64,000 nucleotides of DNA from Streptomyces sp. NBC_00569 (GCF_036345255.1 NZ_CP107783.1:1240001-1304000), one strand, 5' to 3'; positions 54,071 to 63,495 are shown, counted from the stretch's first letter. A program made the numbers and translations. Notes: generated from the letters alone by a model not told the origin.

Positions 54071-54832
54071 GTGAGCAACAGCGAGAGTCGTGACGAATGG
54101 ACGACCGGAACGCGCCAGGCGGCATCGCACGCCGTGGTGGCCGAGGCGCTCCGGCAGCGCATCGCGCTCGGCGGCTTCGGACCGGGCGACCGGCTGCCCA
54201 CCGAGCGGGAGCTGTCCGCCGCCTTCGGGGTGGGGCGCAACACCGTCAGGCAGGCGGTGCGTGAGCTGGCCGACGAAGGCCTGGTCACGACCACGTTGGG
54301 CCGCAACGGCGGCACCCGCGTGGCACCCACCCGGCCCGGCAGGGACGGTTCACGGGCCGCGACCACCGCGACGATCCGGGCCTCGCTGCGCGACTACATG
54401 GAGTACCGGCTGGCGATCGAGCCGTACGCGGCGCGCCTCGCCGCCGAGCGCGGGGCGGGCGCGGCCCGCCGCGAACTCGTGGCGATGCTCGCCACCGACG
54501 TCGCCGACCTCGGCGAGTACCACCGCTGCGACACCGCGTTCCACCTCGGCATCGCGACCGCCGGCGGCAACGAGGTGCTCGCGGAGGCGGTGACGCGGGC
54601 CCGCGCCGAGATGTTCGTGGGCGGCAACGCGCTGTGGCTCGGATCCGACTGGAGCCGTGTGTATCCGGCGGAGCGGGACTTCGGCTCCGCGTTCCGGGAG
54701 GAACACGAGGCCATCGCGCTCGCCGTGCTGTCCGGCGACGGGGACGCGGCCGAGGCGCGGATGCGGGATCACCTGCACGACTCACACCGCCAATTCCTGG
54801 CGCTGCTGGACCAGTTCGCCGCGCAGGACTGA
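54071..54832 (+). CDS. GntR-family regulator, FadR/FCD subfamily
   Basis: 253 aa. The winged helix is LRQRIALGGFGPGDRLPTER, FGVGRNTVRQAVRELADEG. The FCD domain contains YRLAIEPYAARLAAERG, YHRCDTAFHLGIATAGGNE and a C-terminal FREEHEAIALAVLSGDGDA. GTG 54071 has GGGAGG 4 nt upstream. It lies between the MHS transporter (divergent) and the PLP decarboxylase (co-directional), each preceded by a matching operator. Confidence 0.88.
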   Translation: MSNSESRDEWTTGTRQAASHAVVAEALRQRIALGGFGPGDRLPTERELSAAFGVGRNTVRQAVRELADEGLVTTTLGRNGGTRVAPTRPGRDGSRAATTATIRASLRDYMEYRLAIEPYAARLAAERGAGAARRELVAMLATDVADLGEYHRCDTAFHLGIATAGGNEVLAEAVTRARAEMFVGGNALWLGSDWSRVYPAERDFGSAFREEHEAIALAVLSGDGDAAEARMRDHLHDSHRQFLALLDQFAAQD

Positions 54833-54931
54833 CCGCGGGCACACTCCCGCGCCCCGCACGGGCGGACCCGACACCCGATCCACGTGCGTCCGTCGATTGA
54901 CGCGCGCCCTTGGCGACGCCTACTCTCCGAA

Positions 54932-54952
54932 ATGGGTCCAGCTGAGACCCAA
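54932..54952. promoter_or_regulatory. Operator copy B before the PLP decarboxylase
   Basis: ATGGGT-N9-ACCCAA (54932-54952), followed by AA, has the same half-sites and spacing as the site before the MHS transporter and lies 38 bp before the decarboxylase start. Confidence 0.7.
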
Positions 54953-54989
54953 AAGGCAATTCCGCAGCGCGCGACAGGAGAGACGCCCC

Positions 54990-56366
54990 GTGCACTCTTA
55001 CGACGAGGACCTCACTCAGCAGGTCATGGACCACCTGCTGCACCGACTCCGGCTCGACCCGCCGCCGCTCGGCCGCCTCGGCGACCACCAGGAACTGACC
55101 CTGGCGCTCAAGGACGCGATCGGACGCGCCCCGCAGTCCCCCGCCGACGTGCTGCGCACCTACACCGACTCCCTCGAGCCCACGGTCGTCTCGTGCGACC
55201 ACCCGGCCTTCCTCGCGTTCATACCCGGCGCCCCCACGAAGGCCGCCGCGCTGTTCGACATGGTGCTCTCGGCGTCCTCGCTGCACGGCGTCTCCTGGCT
55301 GGAGGCGTCCGGCGCGGTCGCGGCGGAGAACCAGGTGCTGCGGCTGTTCGCCGACCTGGCCGGGCTGCCCGCGGCCGCCGGCGGCTGCTTCGTGAGCGGC
55401 GGCTCCGCCGGCAACCTCTCCGCCCTCGTCGTCGCCCGGGACACCGGCCGCCACCGCCGCGGCCTGGACGAGCGCGCTCCGGTCCGCATCGCGGTCAGCG
55501 ACCAGGTCCACTCCTCGGTCGGCAACACGCTGCGCATCCTCGGCGTCGAGCCCCTCGTGGTGCCCACCTCCGACCACCGCCTCACGGGCGAAGCCCTGCG
55601 CGCCGCTCTGGACGCCGCCGAGCGGGACGGCGGCGCGCCCGTCGTCGCCGCCGTGGCGACCGCGGGCACCACCAACGCCGGCATCATCGACGACCTCGAG
55701 GGTGTCACCGAGCAGACCCGCGCCCGCGACCTGTGGCTGCACATCGACGCCGCGTACGGCGGCGCTGCACTGTTCGTCCCGGAGCTGCGCGAGCGGCTGC
55801 GCGGCATCGAGCACGCCGACTCGCTCGTCGTCGACCCGCACAAGTGGATGTTCGCGCCCTTCGACTGCGGCGCGCTGCTCTACCGCGACCCGAAGCTGGC
55901 CCGCGCGGTCCACACCCAGGACGCCTCGTATCTCGACGCCATCCACGGGGCGGACGGCGCCGACGACGAGACCGAGTGGAACCCGAGCGACTACGCGTAC
56001 CACCTCACGCGCCGCCCCCGCGGTCTGCCGCTGTGGTTCTCGCTGGCCGTGCACGGCACCGACGCCTACCGCGACGCCGTCGCCCGGGGCGCGGACATCG
56101 CGCGTCGCACCGCCCGCCTCGTCGAGCGGACCGAGGGTCTGGAGCTGCTGCGCGAACCCGAATTGACGGTGGTCCTCGTGCGTCGCACCGGCTGGCGGCC
56201 GGAGGACTACTACGCCTGGTCCAAGAGGCTGCTCGCCTCGGGCACCGCCTTCGTCACCCCGAGCGTCTGGGAGGGCGAGACGGTCGCCCGCCTCGCCTTC
56301 CTCCACCCGGACATCACCGAGGAGACCGTCCGCGCCATCCTCGACTCGCTCGTCGACGAGGGGTAG
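54990..56366 (+). CDS. Group II PLP-dependent amino acid decarboxylase
   Basis: A 458-aa fold-type I PLP enzyme of the aromatic-L-amino-acid/glutamate/DABA decarboxylase family. Visible are CFVSGGSAGNLSALVVARD (phosphate loop), VSDQVHSSVGNTLRIL (ring-stacking His), ATAGTTNAGIIDDL, WLHIDAAYGGAAL (Asp to pyridine N) and VVDPHKWMFAPFDCGAL (Schiff-base Lys). The GTG start at 54990 has GGAG 9 nt upstream. It would convert an amino acid to its amine. The shared operator with the MHS transporter suggests a common substrate; aromatic amino acids are likely but unproven. Confidence 0.88.
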   Translation: MHSYDEDLTQQVMDHLLHRLRLDPPPLGRLGDHQELTLALKDAIGRAPQSPADVLRTYTDSLEPTVVSCDHPAFLAFIPGAPTKAAALFDMVLSASSLHGVSWLEASGAVAAENQVLRLFADLAGLPAAAGGCFVSGGSAGNLSALVVARDTGRHRRGLDERAPVRIAVSDQVHSSVGNTLRILGVEPLVVPTSDHRLTGEALRAALDAAERDGGAPVVAAVATAGTTNAGIIDDLEGVTEQTRARDLWLHIDAAYGGAALFVPELRERLRGIEHADSLVVDPHKWMFAPFDCGALLYRDPKLARAVHTQDASYLDAIHGADGADDETEWNPSDYAYHLTRRPRGLPLWFSLAVHGTDAYRDAVARGADIARRTARLVERTEGLELLREPELTVVLVRRTGWRPEDYYAWSKRLLASGTAFVTPSVWEGETVARLAFLHPDITEETVRAILDSLVDEG

Positions 56367-56440
56367 TTCCAGCGCGAGGCCGCACGGCGGCGCGGCGCGT
56401 CACCGTGCCGTACAGGGGTCGGCACGCGGACAGCGACGCG

Positions 56441-58006
56441 TCACCCTGCCGTCGCCGCCGCCTCGACCGGCTCCTCGCCCATGCGGCCGCGGGCCGCGCG
56501 GACCGTGGACCCCGGGGTGGGGGCCAGCGTCCGGTGCAGGTTGGTGCGCAGGGTCGACGCGGCGTCGAGCACGTAGTTCTGCCGGACCTTCCACGGGCTG
56601 CGGTCGCCCTGCCGGGGGAACGCGTCGATGGAGCGCTGCACGTATCCGGAGGCGAGGTCGAGCAGCGGGCGCTCGTTCAGGGCGCCCGTCGGCCTCGGCT
56701 CCACCGCCGCGTAGTCGTGGCGGCGCATGTGGTTGAGCACCTTGCACACCAGCCGGGACGTGAGGTCGGCGCGCAGCGTCCAGGAGGCGTTGGTGTAGCC
56801 GATGCACACCGCGAAGTTGGGGACGCCGGTCATCATCGCGCCACGCCACACGAACTGCCGGTTCAGGGGGACGAGTTCACCGTCGACACGTGGCGCGATC
56901 CCGCCGAAGGCGAGAAGCTTGAGGCCGGTCGCGGACACGATGACGTCGGCCTGCACGACGCGCCCCGACTTCAGGCGGATGCCTTCGGGGACGAAACGGT
57001 CGATGTGGTCGGTGACGATCTCGGCGTCGCCCGACCTGAGGACCTTGAACAGGTCCGCGTCGGGCACCGCGCACAAACGCTGGTCCCACGGGTCGTACGA
57101 CGGCGTGAGGTGCTCGTCGACCAGCCGGTCGTCCTTGACGATGCGCTTGTTGAGCCCGGTGAGCACGCGCCGTGCCACCTTCGGGCTGCGCCGGCAGAAC
57201 TGGTAGACGCCGATCGCGAACAGGATGTTCTTGCCGCGCACCACGCGGTGGGCCGCTCCCGCGGGCAGGGCGGCGCGGATGCCGTCGGCGAGCCGGTCGC
57301 GCGAGGGCAGCGAGCTGATCCAGGTCGGGGAGCGCTGGAGCATGGTGACGTGGGCGGCGCTCCGCGCCATCGCGGGAACCAGCGTGACCGCGGTGGCGCC
57401 GCTGCCGATGACGACGACGCGCTTGCCCGCGTAGTCCAGGTCCTCGGGCCAGAACTGCGGGTGCACGACCGTGCCGGAGAAGGAGTCGGCGCCCTCGAAC
57501 TCGGGGGTGTGCCCCTTGTCGTAGTCGTAGTAGCCCGCGCAGGAGTAGAGGAAGTCGCAGGTGACGGTGGACTGCGTGCGGTGGCCGTCCTCGTCGGTGC
57601 GCTCCAGCGTCACGGTCCAGCGCGCCGCCTTCGTCGACCAGTCGGCGGCGAGCACCTTGGTGCCGTAGCGGATCCGGCGGTCGATGCCGAACTCGGCCGC
57701 CGTCTCCTTGATGTAGCTCAGGATGGACCCGCCGTCGGCGAGCACCTTGCGGTCGCGCCAGGGCTTGAACGGGTAGCCCAACGTGAACATGTCGGAGTCC
57801 GAGCGCACGCCCGGGTAGCGGAACAGGTCCCAGGTCCCGCCCATGGACTGCCGCGCCTCGACGATCGCGTACGAGCGTTCCGGGCACTCGGTCTGGAGCC
57901 GGTACGCGGCGCCGACACCGGACAGGCCGGCGCCCACGATCACCACGTCGATGTGCTCGGCCGGGGCCCCGGAGCCGGCGGTGCTGGAGTCTGCGGTGTG
58001 CGTCAT
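56441..58006 (-). CDS. Baeyer-Villiger-type flavin monooxygenase
   Basis: 521 aa with two dinucleotide-binding motifs, VVIVGAGLSGVGAAYRL and VVVIGSGATAVTLVPAM. The Baeyer-Villiger fingerprint FSGTVVHPQFWPED matches FxGxxxHxxxWP. ARQSMGGTWDLFRYPGVRSD is a further family marker. It uses FAD and NADPH to insert oxygen into ketones. It is divergent from an AraC regulator that overlaps its promoter region, resembling the regulator/monooxygenase pairs known for cyclic or steroid ketone use. Confidence 0.92.
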   Translation of the reverse strand: MTHTADSSTAGSGAPAEHIDVVIVGAGLSGVGAAYRLQTECPERSYAIVEARQSMGGTWDLFRYPGVRSDSDMFTLGYPFKPWRDRKVLADGGSILSYIKETAAEFGIDRRIRYGTKVLAADWSTKAARWTVTLERTDEDGHRTQSTVTCDFLYSCAGYYDYDKGHTPEFEGADSFSGTVVHPQFWPEDLDYAGKRVVVIGSGATAVTLVPAMARSAAHVTMLQRSPTWISSLPSRDRLADGIRAALPAGAAHRVVRGKNILFAIGVYQFCRRSPKVARRVLTGLNKRIVKDDRLVDEHLTPSYDPWDQRLCAVPDADLFKVLRSGDAEIVTDHIDRFVPEGIRLKSGRVVQADVIVSATGLKLLAFGGIAPRVDGELVPLNRQFVWRGAMMTGVPNFAVCIGYTNASWTLRADLTSRLVCKVLNHMRRHDYAAVEPRPTGALNERPLLDLASGYVQRSIDAFPRQGDRSPWKVRQNYVLDAASTLRTNLHRTLAPTPGSTVRAARGRMGEEPVEAAATAG

Positions 58007-58040
58007 GTTTCCCAGTGTCGGGAAGCACACCCCTCAGGAA

Positions 58041-58069
58041 TTGACTTGGCGCGACAGATCTTTGACCCT
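58041..58069 (+). promoter_or_regulatory. Promoter of the AraC-like gene, leaderless
   Basis: TTGACT (58041-58046), a 17-nt spacer and GACCCT (58064-58069) end 7 nt before ATG 58077, the geometry of a leaderless transcript. The -35 is excellent, the -10 weak. Confidence 0.55.
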
Positions 58070-58076
58070 GGGCGAC

Positions 58077-59096
58077 ATGTCCGTGATCAGATCGGCGGGG
58101 CTGCGCGGCTTTCGCGCCACGGTGGCGGAGCTCGGCGGAGACGCCGACTCGTACGCCCGGCAGGCCGGTTGCCCACCGGCCGCGCTCGACGTGGACGACC
58201 TCCTGGTGCCGGAGGAGGCGATGGCGACGGTGCTCGAACTCGCCGCCGCGGACCTCGGCTGCGCCGACCTGGGGCTGCGCATCGCCGCCCGGCAGGACCT
58301 GGGCATGCTCGGCGCCCTGGCCCTCGCCATCCAGAACTCCGACACCCTCGGCGACGCCCTGGAATGCACGACCCGCTACCTCTTCGTCCACGCCCGCTCG
58401 GTGAATCTCAGCCTCGAACCCGATCCGTACGGCACTCCGGGGATGGCCGCGCTGCGCTACGGCGTGCGCGAGGGGGTCGTGGCACCGCCGCAGGGCATCG
58501 ACCTCTCCCTCGGCTTCATACACCGCGCCATCGGATATCTGGTCGGCCCGTACGGACTGGGCTCCGTGGAACTCCCCCACCCCCTGCTCGCCCCGCTGTC
58601 CGTGTACGAGGACTTCTTCGGCGTACCCGTCAAGGCCGACCGCCCCGAGGCGCTGCTGCGCGTCCCCCTGAGCCTGGCCAACCGGTCGCTCGGCGGCAGC
58701 AACTCACATCTGCGCCACCTCGCGCTCGCCTACCTCGACGAGCAGCTGCCGAGGGAGCCGGCGGACGTCGTGGGCAGTGTCCGGGCCGTCGTCGAGCAGT
58801 CGCTCGGCACGTCGTCGCCCGGGATCGGGGCCGTCGCCGGCCTGCTCAACGTCCATCCGCGCACCCTCCAGCGGCGGCTGCGCGCCGCGGGCACGACGTT
58901 CGCCGAGGTCATCGACGAGGAGCGCCGCACCGCCGCCCACCGCTACCTCACCGGCACCGACCTCCCCCTCGGGCAGGTCGCCCTGCTCCTCGGCCTCTCC
59001 GAGCAGTCGGCCCTCAACCGCTGCTGCCGACGCTGGTGGGGCGCCACACCCCGCGCCGTACGCCTGGGCCGGCAGGAACAACCGACGGACCGGTGA
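58077..59096 (+). CDS. AraC-family regulator (arabinose_bd-like N-domain)
   Basis: 339 aa. The N-terminal sensor (GCPPAALDVDDLLVPEEAM; ADLGLRIAARQDLGMLGAL) and C-terminal HTH_18 domain (VAGLLNVHPRTLQRRLRAAG, ALLLGLSEQSALNRCCRRWW) are of the OruR-like group, also used by monooxygenase activators. It starts 71 bp from the divergent Baeyer-Villiger monooxygenase and is the obvious candidate activator. Confidence 0.88.
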   Translation: MSVIRSAGLRGFRATVAELGGDADSYARQAGCPPAALDVDDLLVPEEAMATVLELAAADLGCADLGLRIAARQDLGMLGALALAIQNSDTLGDALECTTRYLFVHARSVNLSLEPDPYGTPGMAALRYGVREGVVAPPQGIDLSLGFIHRAIGYLVGPYGLGSVELPHPLLAPLSVYEDFFGVPVKADRPEALLRVPLSLANRSLGGSNSHLRHLALAYLDEQLPREPADVVGSVRAVVEQSLGTSSPGIGAVAGLLNVHPRTLQRRLRAAGTTFAEVIDEERRTAAHRYLTGTDLPLGQVALLLGLSEQSALNRCCRRWWGATPRAVRLGRQEQPTDR

Positions 59097-59224
59097 GCTG
59101 GCCCCGGACGCGTCCGCCGACGCGAGCCTTGGGCCGACTGCCCCACCGCGCCGCCCCTTACCACCCCGTCCCGCTTACGGTGCTTTACGGGGATCATCCG
59201 GCCGTGAGGACGTAGGGAGTGCGC

Positions 59225-59782
59225 ATGCGGCGTCTCACGTGGGCGCGGGCCGCACTGGCGGTCGTCCTGGGGAGCGTCCTCGTCGCCGGGCCGCAGCCAC
59301 CCGCCGCCCGGGCCGAGAGCCGCCGCGCGGAGTGCGGCACCGACGCCTACCCGTGCGCCGGGGTGAACTGGCTGTACGAGTACAACTTCAGCCTCGGGCT
59401 GCATCCGTTCACCACCCCGCACGACATCCGGTCCCAGCTCACGCAGCACTTCTGGCTGTTCCCCGTGGCCGGCACCGGCTGCCGGGGGCCGGTCCGGCAG
59501 GGCGATCGGTGTGCGCTGGTGGGCGACAACCCCGTGTCCGTCGAGCGCGTGGGGCGTACCTACTTCCAGATCACCACGCTGCCGGGCCACAGCCTCGGGG
59601 ACGGTCTCCACATCCGGTTCTCCTTCTCGCGGACCCTCGGCATGCATTTCCTGACCGTGCGCGCCTGGTACGACGAGGCGACGACCTGCACCAACGGCTG
59701 CGGCATGGTGAGCGGGCTGTTCGCCCTGGCGGTGTGGCAGGTCCTTTCGGACACCCTGAAGATCTCGGCGTTCGCCGCGTGA
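59225..59782 (+). CDS. Secreted hypothetical protein
   Basis: 185 aa with a signal peptide (RRLTWARAALAVVLGSVLVAG, cleavage near AARA-ES). The mature region has four to six cysteines (ECGTDAYPCAG, GTGCRGPVRQGDRC, TTCTNGCGMV) and beta-rich stretches (TYFQITTLPGHSLGDGLHI). GGGAG precedes ATG 59225 by 5 nt. No family recognised; disulfide-bonded extracellular protein is all that can be said. Confidence 0.75.
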   Translation: MRRLTWARAALAVVLGSVLVAGPQPPAARAESRRAECGTDAYPCAGVNWLYEYNFSLGLHPFTTPHDIRSQLTQHFWLFPVAGTGCRGPVRQGDRCALVGDNPVSVERVGRTYFQITTLPGHSLGDGLHIRFSFSRTLGMHFLTVRAWYDEATTCTNGCGMVSGLFALAVWQVLSDTLKISAFAA

Positions 59783-59833
59783 GATCGTGGGCCACGCCCG
59801 CTCGTTGCTCACTGGAGTCCAAGGAGAAACGTC

Positions 59834-60649
59834 GTGACCGGATCGGCACCGACCTCTGATCTCACCGGCTGGCAGAAGGCACCGTTCACGGGCGCCGGGC
59901 TCACCTACGACGTGTACGAGAAGGGCAGCGGCCCCGGTGTCGTGCTGATCCCGGAGATCCCCGGCATCACGCCCGCCGTGCTCGGCCTCGGCGACCATCT
60001 GGTGGCACAGGGGTTCACGGTCGCGATCCCGTCCCCGTTCGGCGAGCCGGGCCGCGAGGAGTCCGTCGGCTACGCGCTCAAGACCGTGGCCCGGCTCTGC
60101 GTCGCCTCCGAGTTCCGCGCCTTCGCCACGAACGCGCGACGGCCGATCGCCGACTATCTGCGCGCGCTGGCCCGCGACCTGGCCGCGCGCACACCGGGTC
60201 CCGGGGTCGGTGTCATCGGCATGTGCTTCACCGGAGGCTTCGCTCTCGCGGCCGCGGTGGACGACGTCGTGCTCGCGCCCGTGCTCAGCCAGCCGTCGGT
60301 CCCGTTCGCGGTCAGCGGGGCGCGGCGCGTCGACCCGGGCCTGTCCCGCGCCGAGTTCGACACGGTCGTCAGCCGCACCAAGGAGTCCGGCCTGTGCGTG
60401 CTCGGCCTGCGCTTCAGCGAGGACAGGGCGGTGCCCGGCCAGCGGTTCCGCACGCTGCGCGAGCACCTCGGCGACGCGTTCGAGGTCATCGAACTGGACT
60501 CGTCCCCGGGCAACGCGGGCGGCTTCGCCAAGTCCGCGCACGCGGTGCTCACCGCGGAGGTGCGCGAGGAGCCGGGCAACCCTGCGCTCGCCGCCCGCGA
60601 ACGCGTCGTGTCCTTCCTGCGCGAACGGCTGGTCCCCGAGGATTCTTAG
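59834..60649 (+). CDS. Dienelactone hydrolase family protein
   Basis: A 271-aa alpha/beta hydrolase. The nucleophile elbow VIGMCFTGGFAL carries Cys, as in dienelactone hydrolases. GVVLIPEIPGITPAVLGLGD holds the conserved Glu, and SSPGNAGGFAKSAHAVLT the C-terminal His region. GTG 59834 has AAGGAG upstream (~8 nt). It may hydrolyse lactones or esters. Confidence 0.85.
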   Translation: MTGSAPTSDLTGWQKAPFTGAGLTYDVYEKGSGPGVVLIPEIPGITPAVLGLGDHLVAQGFTVAIPSPFGEPGREESVGYALKTVARLCVASEFRAFATNARRPIADYLRALARDLAARTPGPGVGVIGMCFTGGFALAAAVDDVVLAPVLSQPSVPFAVSGARRVDPGLSRAEFDTVVSRTKESGLCVLGLRFSEDRAVPGQRFRTLREHLGDAFEVIELDSSPGNAGGFAKSAHAVLTAEVREEPGNPALAARERVVSFLRERLVPEDS

Positions 60650-60742
60650 ATCCCGGGGCCCTGGCACGGGGCGCAACCTTCCTGCAACGTAGCGGGGAGT
60701 TGACTGTGACCCCGCGACACCGTCCTACGGAAGGAGCCCGCC

Positions 60743-61102
60743 GTGAGTGACGAGGCCCCGCGTGTGGAGCTGACCCCTGCGGCCGCCGATCTGCTGCGGC
60801 GGCTGCGCACGGCCCACGGACCCCTGATGTTCCATCAGTCCGGCGGCTGCTGCGACGGCAGTGCTCCCATGTGCTACCCGGCGGGCGAGTTCCGCACGGG
60901 CGGCAGCGACGTGCGGCTCGCGTCCCTGACCGTGGAGGGCGTCGCGGAGCCGGTCGCGTTCTGGATGTCGAAGAGCCAGTTCGAGGTGTGGAGCCACACC
61001 CGGCTGATCGTCGACGTGGTCGAGGGCCGTGGAAGCGGCTTCTCCCTGGAAGCACCCGAAGGTGTACGTTTCCTGATCCGTTCCCGGCTGGTCGGCACCT
61101 AG
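60743..61102 (+). CDS. DUF779 protein
   Basis: A 119-aa DUF779 protein with the diagnostic cysteine cluster FHQSGGCCDGSAPMCYPAGE, a possible metal site. FWMSKSQFEVWSHTRLIVDV and EGVRFLIRSRL complete the family pattern. GGAG lies about 8 nt before the GTG. DUF779 genes usually accompany aldehyde dehydrogenases or alcohol-oxidation genes, none of which is nearby. Confidence 0.88.
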   Translation: MSDEAPRVELTPAAADLLRRLRTAHGPLMFHQSGGCCDGSAPMCYPAGEFRTGGSDVRLASLTVEGVAEPVAFWMSKSQFEVWSHTRLIVDVVEGRGSGFSLEAPEGVRFLIRSRLVGT

Positions 61103-61176
61103 CCATCGACGTGCCCCTCCGCGTCTGGTGAACTCCCCTGTGACAGGGGTGAGTTACACGGACAGCAGGGGGTCAC

Positions 61177-62409
61177 GTGAGACATCGCGACGGACGCTAC
61201 AGATCGGCGCTGGCGGCCTGTGCCGCATTCGGCGCGCTGGCCGGCACCGTTCTCGCCGGGGCCGCGCCGGCCAGTGGCGCGGAGGGCGGCGGCACGGTGA
61301 TCGCCCCGGGCGTCACGTACGAGGAGTTCGACATCCCCGCGGCGAAGGGACTCACGCACGCCCATGTGCTGAGCGTCGACCTGCGCAATGCGCGAGTGCG
61401 GGTCGATCTGCTGCACCCGGACGCCGTCGGCGGCCGGGCCACCGTCTCCTCGCTGGCCGACGCGAGCGGCGCGGTCGGCGGCGTCAACGGCGACTTCTTC
61501 AACATCACCGAGTCCCAGCACCCCGGCGTGGAGGCCACCGGCGCCTCCGTCGGTCCGGCCGTCGCGAGCGGCCGGACGCTCAAGTCCGCCGTGCCGGACG
61601 GCCAGCGCTTCGGCCCCGCGCTCCCGCCCGGCACCACCACCGAGGACGTGTTCGGCGTGGGCGTGGACCGCCGGGTCCGTCTCGACCGCATGACCCTCGA
61701 AGGGTCGGTGGACGCCGACGGGCGACGGCTGCCGCTCGGCGGCCTCAACCAGTACGCCCTGCCGGTCGGTTCGGTCGGCGCGTTCACCTCCGACTGGGGC
61801 GCCGTGTCGCGGGTGCGCGCCACCTGCGGCACCGACACGAACCGGGCCGCGCCGTGCAGCACGGACACGTACGAGGTGACGGTGCGCCACGGCCGCGTCG
61901 TGTCATCGGCCGACACTCCCGGCAGCGGGCCCGTGACCTCCGGCACCACCGTCCTCGTCGGGCGCGAGGCGGGCGCGCAGGAGCTGCGGAAGCTGTCCGA
62001 GGGCGACCGCGTCCGGATCACGCACCGCCTGGTGGCGGCGACGTCACATGTTCCCTACCAGTTCGCGGTCGGCGGCTACCCCGTGCTGCGGGACGGCGCA
62101 CCGCTGCCCGGCCTCGACGGCAGGACGGCCGCGGTCCGTACCGCCGCGGGCGCCACGGCCGACGGCCGCCGCCTGTACCTCCTGGCCCTCGACGGGGCCC
62201 CGCAGTACCGCACGGGCCTGACCATCGCGGAAGTCGCCGACGCCATGCGCGGGTTGGGCGCGGACGACGCGTTCAGCCTGGACGGCGGCGGCTCGTCGAC
62301 CCTGGTCACCAGAGACCCGGGCGCCTCGACGACGACCGTGAGGAACCACCCGACGGACCCCCCGGAGCGGGCCGTCGCGAACGGGATCGGGGTCTTCTCG
62401 CGGCGCTGA
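61177..62409 (+). CDS. Secreted phosphodiester glycosidase family protein (NAGPA-like)
   Basis: A 410-aa exported protein: signal peptide (CAAFGALAGTVLAGAAPASG) and a NAGPA/PF09992 domain containing GGVNGDFFNITESQHPGV, QFAVGGYPVLRDG, YLLALDGAPQYRTGLTI and the strongly conserved DDAFSLDGGGSSTLVTRD. Relatives remove N-acetylglucosamine from phosphodiesters or act on exopolysaccharide. GTG 61177 follows GGGGG by 4 nt. Confidence 0.87.
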   Translation: MRHRDGRYRSALAACAAFGALAGTVLAGAAPASGAEGGGTVIAPGVTYEEFDIPAAKGLTHAHVLSVDLRNARVRVDLLHPDAVGGRATVSSLADASGAVGGVNGDFFNITESQHPGVEATGASVGPAVASGRTLKSAVPDGQRFGPALPPGTTTEDVFGVGVDRRVRLDRMTLEGSVDADGRRLPLGGLNQYALPVGSVGAFTSDWGAVSRVRATCGTDTNRAAPCSTDTYEVTVRHGRVVSSADTPGSGPVTSGTTVLVGREAGAQELRKLSEGDRVRITHRLVAATSHVPYQFAVGGYPVLRDGAPLPGLDGRTAAVRTAAGATADGRRLYLLALDGAPQYRTGLTIAEVADAMRGLGADDAFSLDGGGSSTLVTRDPGASTTTVRNHPTDPPERAVANGIGVFSRR

Positions 62410-62419
62410 CCGCCGCGCC

Positions 62420-63415
62420 CTACCCGGCCAGGATCTCGCCCCGGAGTGCCGTCCATCGAAGGGAGTCACGGATGCCGTCGGCGACCGAGTACCGGGGCTG
62501 CCACCCGAGCAGCTCCTTCGCCCGGTCGCTGCGCGTATGGGCCCCCACGACGTCACCGGGCCGGCGCTCGGTGTCGACGGAGGCGATCGGCGCGTCCGTC
62601 ACACTGTTGAAGGCGTCGAGGAGTTCACGCACGGTGGTGCCCGTGCCGGTGCCGAGGTTGACGGCGGTGGAGGTGGTCGCCCCGGCGAGGAGGGTGTCGA
62701 AGGTCCGCAGGGCGGCCACATGGGCGGTGGCCAGGTCCCAGACATGCACGTAGTCCCGGATCCCGGAGCCGTCGCGGGTCGGGTAGTCGGTGCCGGTGAC
62801 GCGGAAGGGCACGCCGTCCTCCTGGGCCAGGATCATCTGGCCCAGGGCGTGGCTGGGGCGCGGCAGTTGCAGGCCCGTGCGCATCTTGGGGTCGGCGCCG
62901 ATCGGGTTGAAGTAGCGCAAAGACAGTACGCGCAGGGGCCGGGTGGCGGCGATGTCGGCGAACATCGCCTCGCACACGGCCTTGGTGCGGGCGTAGGGGC
63001 TCAGTGGCTCGACGGCGGACTCCTCGTCCACGGTCAGGTCGTCGTTCGCGCGGTAGATCGAGGCCGAGGAGCTGAAGATCAGGCGGCGGCAGCCGTTGCG
63101 CAGGAGATGGCCGACGAAGTCGAGGCTCTTCGCCACGTTCGCCTCGTAGTAGCCCACCGGATCCGCGACCGAGTCCGGCACCACGATCAGGGCCGCGCAC
63201 TGGATGACCGCGTCGATGTCCGGATGTTCGGCGAAGACGCGGTCCACGAGCGTGCCGTCCGCGATGTCACCCTCGTAGAACACACGCCCTTCGGTGAACT
63301 CCCGCCTCCCCGTCACCAGGCTGTCGAGGATGACCGGGGTGATCCCCGTGTCCAGGCAGGCCGAGGCGATCGTGCTTCCGATGAATCCGGCGCCTCCGGC
63401 GATCAATACCTTCAC
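62420..63415 (-). CDS. galE: UDP-glucose 4-epimerase
   Basis: 331 aa. The extended SDR with VLIAGGAGFIGSTIASACL (NAD-binding), FSSSASIYRANDD (catalytic Ser), SPYARTKAVCE (YxxxK) and LRYFNPIGADP matches GalE. GTG 63415 has AGGAG 6 nt upstream. It interconverts UDP-glucose and UDP-galactose for cell-envelope sugars or galactose use. Confidence 0.9.
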   Translation of the reverse strand: MKVLIAGGAGFIGSTIASACLDTGITPVILDSLVTGRREFTEGRVFYEGDIADGTLVDRVFAEHPDIDAVIQCAALIVVPDSVADPVGYYEANVAKSLDFVGHLLRNGCRRLIFSSSASIYRANDDLTVDEESAVEPLSPYARTKAVCEAMFADIAATRPLRVLSLRYFNPIGADPKMRTGLQLPRPSHALGQMILAQEDGVPFRVTGTDYPTRDGSGIRDYVHVWDLATAHVAALRTFDTLLAGATTSTAVNLGTGTGTTVRELLDAFNSVTDAPIASVDTERRPGDVVGAHTRSDRAKELLGWQPRYSVADGIRDSLRWTALRGEILAG

Positions 63416-63495
63416 AGCGAGCTCCTCCGTCGACCGATACGTTCGGTTCTGTTGGATTCTGTTGAGAAGAGCCTACTCGGAGCCCGCCGCGCCTC

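Noticed and set aside
54884..59215. A 1443-codon plus-strand open frame
   Set aside because: It runs out of frame through the PLP decarboxylase and antisense through the Baeyer-Villiger enzyme; the translation is Arg/Pro/Ala-rich low complexity with no motif. It is a GC-bias artefact.
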